64,000 nucleotides of DNA, taken from the NCBI GenBank assembly GCA_007449985.2, contig VIIQ02000325.1, forward strand, positions 1 through 64,000, read 5' to 3'. A program made the translations under genes and the position numbers. The stretch comes from Desmodesmus armatus (Eukaryota > Chlorophyta > Chlorophyceae > Sphaeropleales > Scenedesmaceae). Below, piece after piece: positions 59,445-64,000 of the stretch (position 1 is its first letter; every line of letters starts with the position of its first letter). The notes under the pieces were generated by a model. The model saw only the letters and a list, made by a program, of their open reading frames with translations. It was not told where the DNA came from and did no database searches.

Positions 59445-59807
59445 GGTCAATGAAAGGGCTGCAGGGATGCAGACGCAGGAAGTGCCGGCAGGTGACTCGG
59501 CAGCGGCAGTGGGTGGGAGCAGCGCAGTGTGGTTGGGCCACCCTGGCAGAACTAGAGTGATGTGCTGTGTGTTTGGTGAGGTCCAACTTTCCTTCAAGGC
59601 TTGTGGTGTGGTTTTTGGTGATCATGCAACCAGGCATTGAACTTGATTGGGAAAGAGGTCACCAGCTGTCACTAGTTCAACTGCACACAGTTGAACCAGC
59701 AGGGCGGTCATGCTTTCAAGCATGGGCGTGGTGGAACGCATGTTGTTGATGTAAGCAACGCGGCAGAACCGGTCAGGCAGCTTTTGTGCCTTGCAGTTTT
59801 GAATGGC
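59445..59807. other. VPS52 3' side and upstream region of the OPR-like gene
   Basis: No coding signal of its own. The frame of the next gene extends upstream of its chosen ATG to 59691, but that part has no targeting character. Confidence 0.4.
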
Positions 59808-62800
59808 ATGCTGCGATCAGCAGCAGTGTGTCGGAACGACGCAAACTTGAACAGCAGAGCTCAGAGGTGTCTAACACTGCCCACTTCGTCAGCGCCTGAT
59901 CAAGCCGTGTCGCGACAGCGTTGGCTTAGGAGCAGCAGCCAACACCACCACAGCAGACAGGCAACCATCACCAAGGCAGGAGCCTCGTGTACCAAAAGCA
60001 GTTGGGCCGCTACCTGCAGGCCTCCAGCAACAGTAGAAGCTAGTGTCAGCAGTATTTGGGGCTATGGCTCCCAGTCAAGGACACAGCCAACCCCTGCTAG
60101 GGCTGTCTCAGATGCCGACAACAGCTCAGGGCCTGATGAGCCTGAGCAGGCACTCAGCGCAGCTGATGAGCCACCCCCACCACCAGCAGCAGCAGCATCC
60201 AATCAGGGTGTGCAGAAGCAGCCATCAGCGCATTCACAGCAGCAGCAGGGCCCAAAGATACCGCCAGCTCAAACTGTCGAGGGCCGCTCCTCACCACCTC
60301 AGCAGCAACAGCAGACTCGGCAGGACCAGCAGCAGCAGCAGCAGCAGGCACAGAACCTGCAGCAGCAGCTGACTGCAGGACAGTTCCGGCAGCAGCTGTT
60401 GGACCTCATGCGCCAGCAGCAGCAGCTGCAGCAGGTGCTGGACGCCACTGCTGCTGCAGGACTGCAGGGGACCAGCAGAGGCAGTAGCAGCAGGGGAAAG
60501 TGGGGTCGCAAGCACAGCAGCAGTAGCTTGAGGGCAGCAGCAGGAACGAGTACAGACCTCCTGCTGTCACTGCTGCAAAGCCAACTGCCGGTGCTGACGG
60601 GGCAGGTTCCCTTGCAGCCTGGCATGTACCCCACACCAGCGCCACCACCAGCAACAGGAACAGCGAGTGTGGGTGCTGTTCAGGCCTCACGAGCGGATCA
60701 GCCAGTGGTGCTGCAACAGCAGGAACATCAGCAGCAGCAGCAGACAGAGCAGCACCAACGAAATGTGGGCAGCACTCGCCCTCCGTATGCCTCTACACAG
60801 CAGCAACAGCGCACAAAACCCCGCCAGCAGCAGAGGCGTACAAAACTCCAGCAGCAGCGTACAAAACCCCAGCAGCAGCCGCAGCCGCAGGGGCGAAAGT
60901 ACCGCTGCGCGCCTGGGTCTCCTCCCCACCTGCCCCTTCTTGCTGAAGCCATCACCACTATTGCCTGGCACTGCAGGTGATTGAAATACAGTGCAGCAAA
61001 GTACTTCACAGTGCAGTACTGTTACGTGCAATGCATTGCACTGTGTGCAGTGCAGTGCAGGTATTCGTCAAGCTCCCAGCAGGCCCTAGATTGGCATTGC
61101 ATGAACATCACACTTGCACACATGACATGCATGGCTGTAGGCTGCCCATGAGCCTGGTTGGCTCCCTACGGGGTGCTGAATTTAGGGCAATGCTTGAACC
61201 ATGTAATAGCAACAGCAAGCTGCAGAGTGGCTGGTGCACTGTGAGTTAGTCATGTCGCCACACATGGTGCAGCCGCAGCTGCCAGCTACTCCTTCAACTT
61301 GACAGCTTGTGCGCTATCGAGCGGCGGCCACCTCTTGATTGCCTACTCGATACACACACACATCCTCCACTGTGTAAAGATAGTTGTATTCGTCATGGCC
61401 GCTCATCACTGTTTGCGTGCCGCTGCTCTCTGCCTGTAGGCACCAGCAGCTGCTCCCATCAGAGGCGGGCCGGCTGCAGGGCCTGCTGTTGGCCCAGCTG
61501 CTGCCGGCCCTCAGGCCCAATCTGGCCCAGGTGAATAAGAGGCAGCTGGCCCGGCTGGTGTTCTCACTGGGCAGCTGCTATGCAGCAGCAGCAGCGGGGC
61601 AGGAGGAGGATCAGGGGGAGGAGGGGCAGCAGCAGCTGCCGGGGATGCAAGCAGAAGCAAAGCCGCAAGGCAGTCGGTCAAAGCAGCAGCAGCAGGAGGC
61701 GGAGGGTGGGACAGGACTTAGGGATGGAGATGTGAGAAACACCTCAGAGCCACCACCACCAGCAGCAGCAGCAGGAGCGGCAGCAGCTGGGGACCCTCAA
61801 ACCTCAGACGGCAGCAGCAGCAGCAGCAGCGGCAGAGGCACCCGACTGTCACCCTCTCTACGTGCAGCTCGTGCTGCTGCTGCTGCTGCCGCTGCCAGTG
61901 CCGGCTGGGTGTTGCGTCTGCTGCGGCTCCTCCCTCCCAGCAGCTTGACAGCAGGGCGCTGCTGTCAGTGTGGCAGGGCTGTGCGCTGCATGAACTGAGG
62001 CCACCGGGGATTGGCTGCAGCAGGCGTCGTGGGTGATGGTGGGACACCTGAGGCAGCGCAAGCTGGATTTCAACGACATGGCAGGACTGCTGCAGGTGAA
62101 TTGAGGCCTTGCCTGATTGTGTGGTTGGGTGGTGGTGGGTGGGTGTGGGGGGGGGGACGTTTGCTGGGGGCGCTGCTGTCAGTGTGGCAGGGTTGTGCGC
62201 TGCATGACTGAGGCGGCCGGTGGATTGCAGCAGGCGTCGGGGCATGTGAGGCGGCGCAAGCTGGACGTCAATGACATGGCGTGGTTGCTGCAGGTGAAAT
62301 GGGGCCTTCGCTAAATTGTGAGGCAGGAGGCGCTTTGCGGCATGTGAATGTTGCGTGGCAGTGGGGCTGTGAGGGAAGGAGGGAAGGAGCAGGCTCGAGC
62401 AGGTACATTGCTGTCAGTCTGGCAGGTCGCGCACCTCACAAACTGCATTTCCTTATCGTTTGTGACATGGTGGGGGGTGCGTGTCCAGGGGTGAGGTAGC
62501 CGCACATGGTGCCTGCCTGCCTGCCTGCCTGCCCTTGCTGCGCCGTGTTGTGTCTGCAGGCGTGTGCTACGGGCTGCAGCGTTGGGGTAGCCAATAAAGA
62601 GTGTGTTGAGCTGCCTGCCTGCCTGACAGACAGACAGACAGACTGATGGACTGTCCTTGCTGTGTTGTGTCTGTAGGCATGTGCTGCGCTGGACTACCGG
62701 CCCCCTGGTTGGCTGATGGTGCCTCTGGTGTCAGACCTGCAGCAGAGGCTGGGCATGCTCACACCCGCTGACCTGGCAGGTGGGTAACATGTCGTTGGCT

Positions 62801-64000
62801 CCCTACGGGTGTTCAGGCTCTGCCTGAACCATGTAACAGTAACAGCAACAGTAACAGTAATGTTGGCATCATTAGTAAACACTGGAACTGCAGCAAAAAA
62901 CAGGAGGGATGTGTGCTGCGTGTGCAGCAGGGGCTGGGCATGCTCACCCCCGCCGACCTGGCAGGACAGTGATTATAGTTTCATCAGTAAACACTGGCAC
63001 TGCAGCAAAAGCGCCTGGAAATCGTGTGTGCAGCAGCGCTGCTGCACACACTATTTGGGCATGCTCGCACCGGCTGACCTGGCACGGGTGTATTGCATCA
63101 ATGTTAGCGGACACTGGGCCCATGCAGCGAACTGTACATGGCGGAAGTGTGTGCAGCACGGGGGCGGGGGGGGGGGTGCTGTTGCTCACAAGGGGGAGGG
63201 GGGAGGTAACCCCTCCACATAACGCTGCCACCTCTACGCCCCCTACCCAACACTGGCTGCAGTCGTGCTGTGATGTGATGTGGCCCAAGCGTGTGGTAAG
63301 CTGTCCTGACTTCAGCCACCCTGACACCTGCCTGTGTGTGTGGTGTGCTGTGGCATTCTGCGAAGTGTTCTTGGTGTGCTGATCTGTGATTTGTCACGCC
63401 ACACCAACCTGCCCCCCCCCTCCTTTTTGTTGTGCCTCACAGGTGTGCTCGGCTCGCTCCAGACTTGTTCCCACCGTGCTCCAGACTCCCCCCACCTCGA
63501 CGCCTGGCTGTGTGTGGTGTGCCTGTGCTGTGCTGTGTCACACCACACCACCTGCTCCCCTCCCCGCCCCTGATTGTGATGTGCCTCACAGGTGTGCTCG
63601 ACTCTCTTCAGGCGCTGCGCTACCGCCCCCCTGACACCTGGCTGCGTGTGTGGTGTGAGGTCAGCAGCAGACACCTGGCAGGCATGACACTCCCACAGGT
63701 GAGAGGGAGCATGAACAAACAGCAGCTGTCCGTCTGGGTACATCACGAAATCAACCAATCAGTCAATACTTACTTCTTTGACCTAAAGACAGTTGCAGCA
63801 GCAGCAGCAGCAGGCACGGGCAGTCATGACACTCCCACAGGTGAGAGGGGGCACGGGCAGAACAACAGCGAAAAGAAACAACAGCATTCCGTCCAGGGAA
63901 CTAATCAAATCGAATGTGTAATATTGAGAGGTGACCAAATCAATCCAATGTGTGACTTGATGATGTTGCAGCAGCAGCTTGGGACACAAAACACCCAGTC
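59808..64000 (+). CDS. Octotricopeptide-repeat-like protein, Q-rich, partial at right edge
   Basis: Exon 1 (59808-60976) starts MLRSAAVCRNDANLNSRAQR, an Arg/Ala/Ser-rich organelle-targeting-like leader, then a long Gln-rich region from CAG repeats. Exon 2 starts at 61440 in phase and gives LQGLLLAQLLPALRPNLAQV then NKRQLARLVFSLGSCYA, an OPR-like helix pair, followed by low complexity. Later exons are 62021-62095 (WVMVGHLRQRKLDFNDMAGL), 62677-62779 (ALDYRPPGWLMVPLVSDLQQ) and 63592-63698 (LRYRPPDTWLRVWCEVSSRH). The PP-x-W and PP-x2-W turns are typical of OPR repeats, RNA-binding arrays that control chloroplast or mitochondrial transcripts and are expanded in green algae. The joint between exon 2 and 62021 is unresolved: VWQGCALHELRPPG at about 61960-62010 is in a different frame from WLQQASWVMV. 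The gene continues beyond the window. Confidence 0.65.
61950..62293 (+). repeat. Tandem duplication of an OPR exon
   Basis: Sequence from CGCTGCTGTCAGTGTGGCAG through the exon at 62021-62095 recurs about 210 bp downstream, with the second exon-like copy at 62231-62293 (QASGHVRRRKLDVNDMAWLL). Both exon copies are phase 0 with CAG acceptors and GTGAA donors. A third partial copy starts near 62409. Confidence 0.78.
62745..63090 (+). repeat. Three copies of an OPR exon 3' end
   Basis: GGGCATGCTCACACCCGCTG and the following GACCTGGCAG occur at about 62750-62779 (true exon end) and again near 62935-62964 and 63057-63085 with substitutions. The later copies lack a complete exon. Confidence 0.75.
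63290..63840 (+). repeat. Degenerate copies around the last visible OPR exon
   Basis: Upstream pieces near 63300 and 63442 resemble the exon at 63592-63698 (CACAGGTGTGCTCG start, CCTGGCTG end), and its 3' end with donor (CATGACACTCCCACAGGTGA) recurs near 63826. Only 63592-63698 is intact. Confidence 0.7.

Noticed and set aside
1..64000. Mobile elements, CRISPR arrays, tRNA or rRNA genes
   Set aside because: No transposase, reverse transcriptase, long terminal repeats, CRISPR-like spacing or cloverleaf sequence was recognised by eye; a covariance-model and repeat-library scan would be decisive.

Overview
The window looks like nuclear DNA of a chlorophycean green alga (Chlamydomonadales-like). 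The evidence is spliced GC-rich genes with GT-AG introns, heavy CAG/CTG and poly-C/poly-G microsatellites, early light-induced proteins (ELIPs), a plant-type tandem CCCH zinc finger, an octotricopeptide-like protein and TGTAA motifs downstream of the ELIP genes. The species cannot be fixed from sequence alone; a repeat-rich genome such as Haematococcus would fit. Almost every gene was rebuilt by hand from splice sites and reading-frame phase, so exon edges are inferred.

Layout. 1-6.2 kb: no recognisable gene, short repeats and a striking GTAC palindrome. 6.9-10.2 kb (-): plant-type tandem CCCH zinc-finger protein whose 3' end runs into a 46-bp minisatellite. 12.1-14.7 kb (-): NDUFA5-like mitochondrial complex I subunit with a duplicated 35-nt exon. 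15.0-19.5 kb (+): RCC1-repeat protein. 19.7-24.4 kb (+): two tandem ELIP genes separated by a MYND pseudogene. 25.4-33.7 kb (-): two tandem paralogues of a large MYND-finger protein. 34.1-36.9 kb (+): 2-oxoglutarate/Fe(II) dioxygenase. 38.0-40.7 kb (+): unrecognised spliced protein. 43.4-45.4 kb (-): F-box/LRR-like protein with an apparent frameshift. 46.7-50.2 kb (-): third MYND paralogue. 50.7-59.4 kb (+): complete 17-exon VPS52 (GARP/EARP tethering subunit). 59.8 kb to the right edge (+): Q-rich octotricopeptide-like protein, cut by the window end.

The genes do not form one pathway; this is an ordinary eukaryotic gene neighbourhood with a local MYND family (three genes, one pseudogene) and a duplicated photoprotective gene. 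The most unusual property is structural. Several unrelated genes (NDUFA5, RCC1, VPS52, the gene at 38-40.7 kb, the OPR gene) carry short tandem duplications, about 100-280 bp, that straddle exon-intron junctions and leave extra exon-like copies in introns. Some copies are still splice-competent and in frame, which suggests a local process that supplies raw material for alternative exons.
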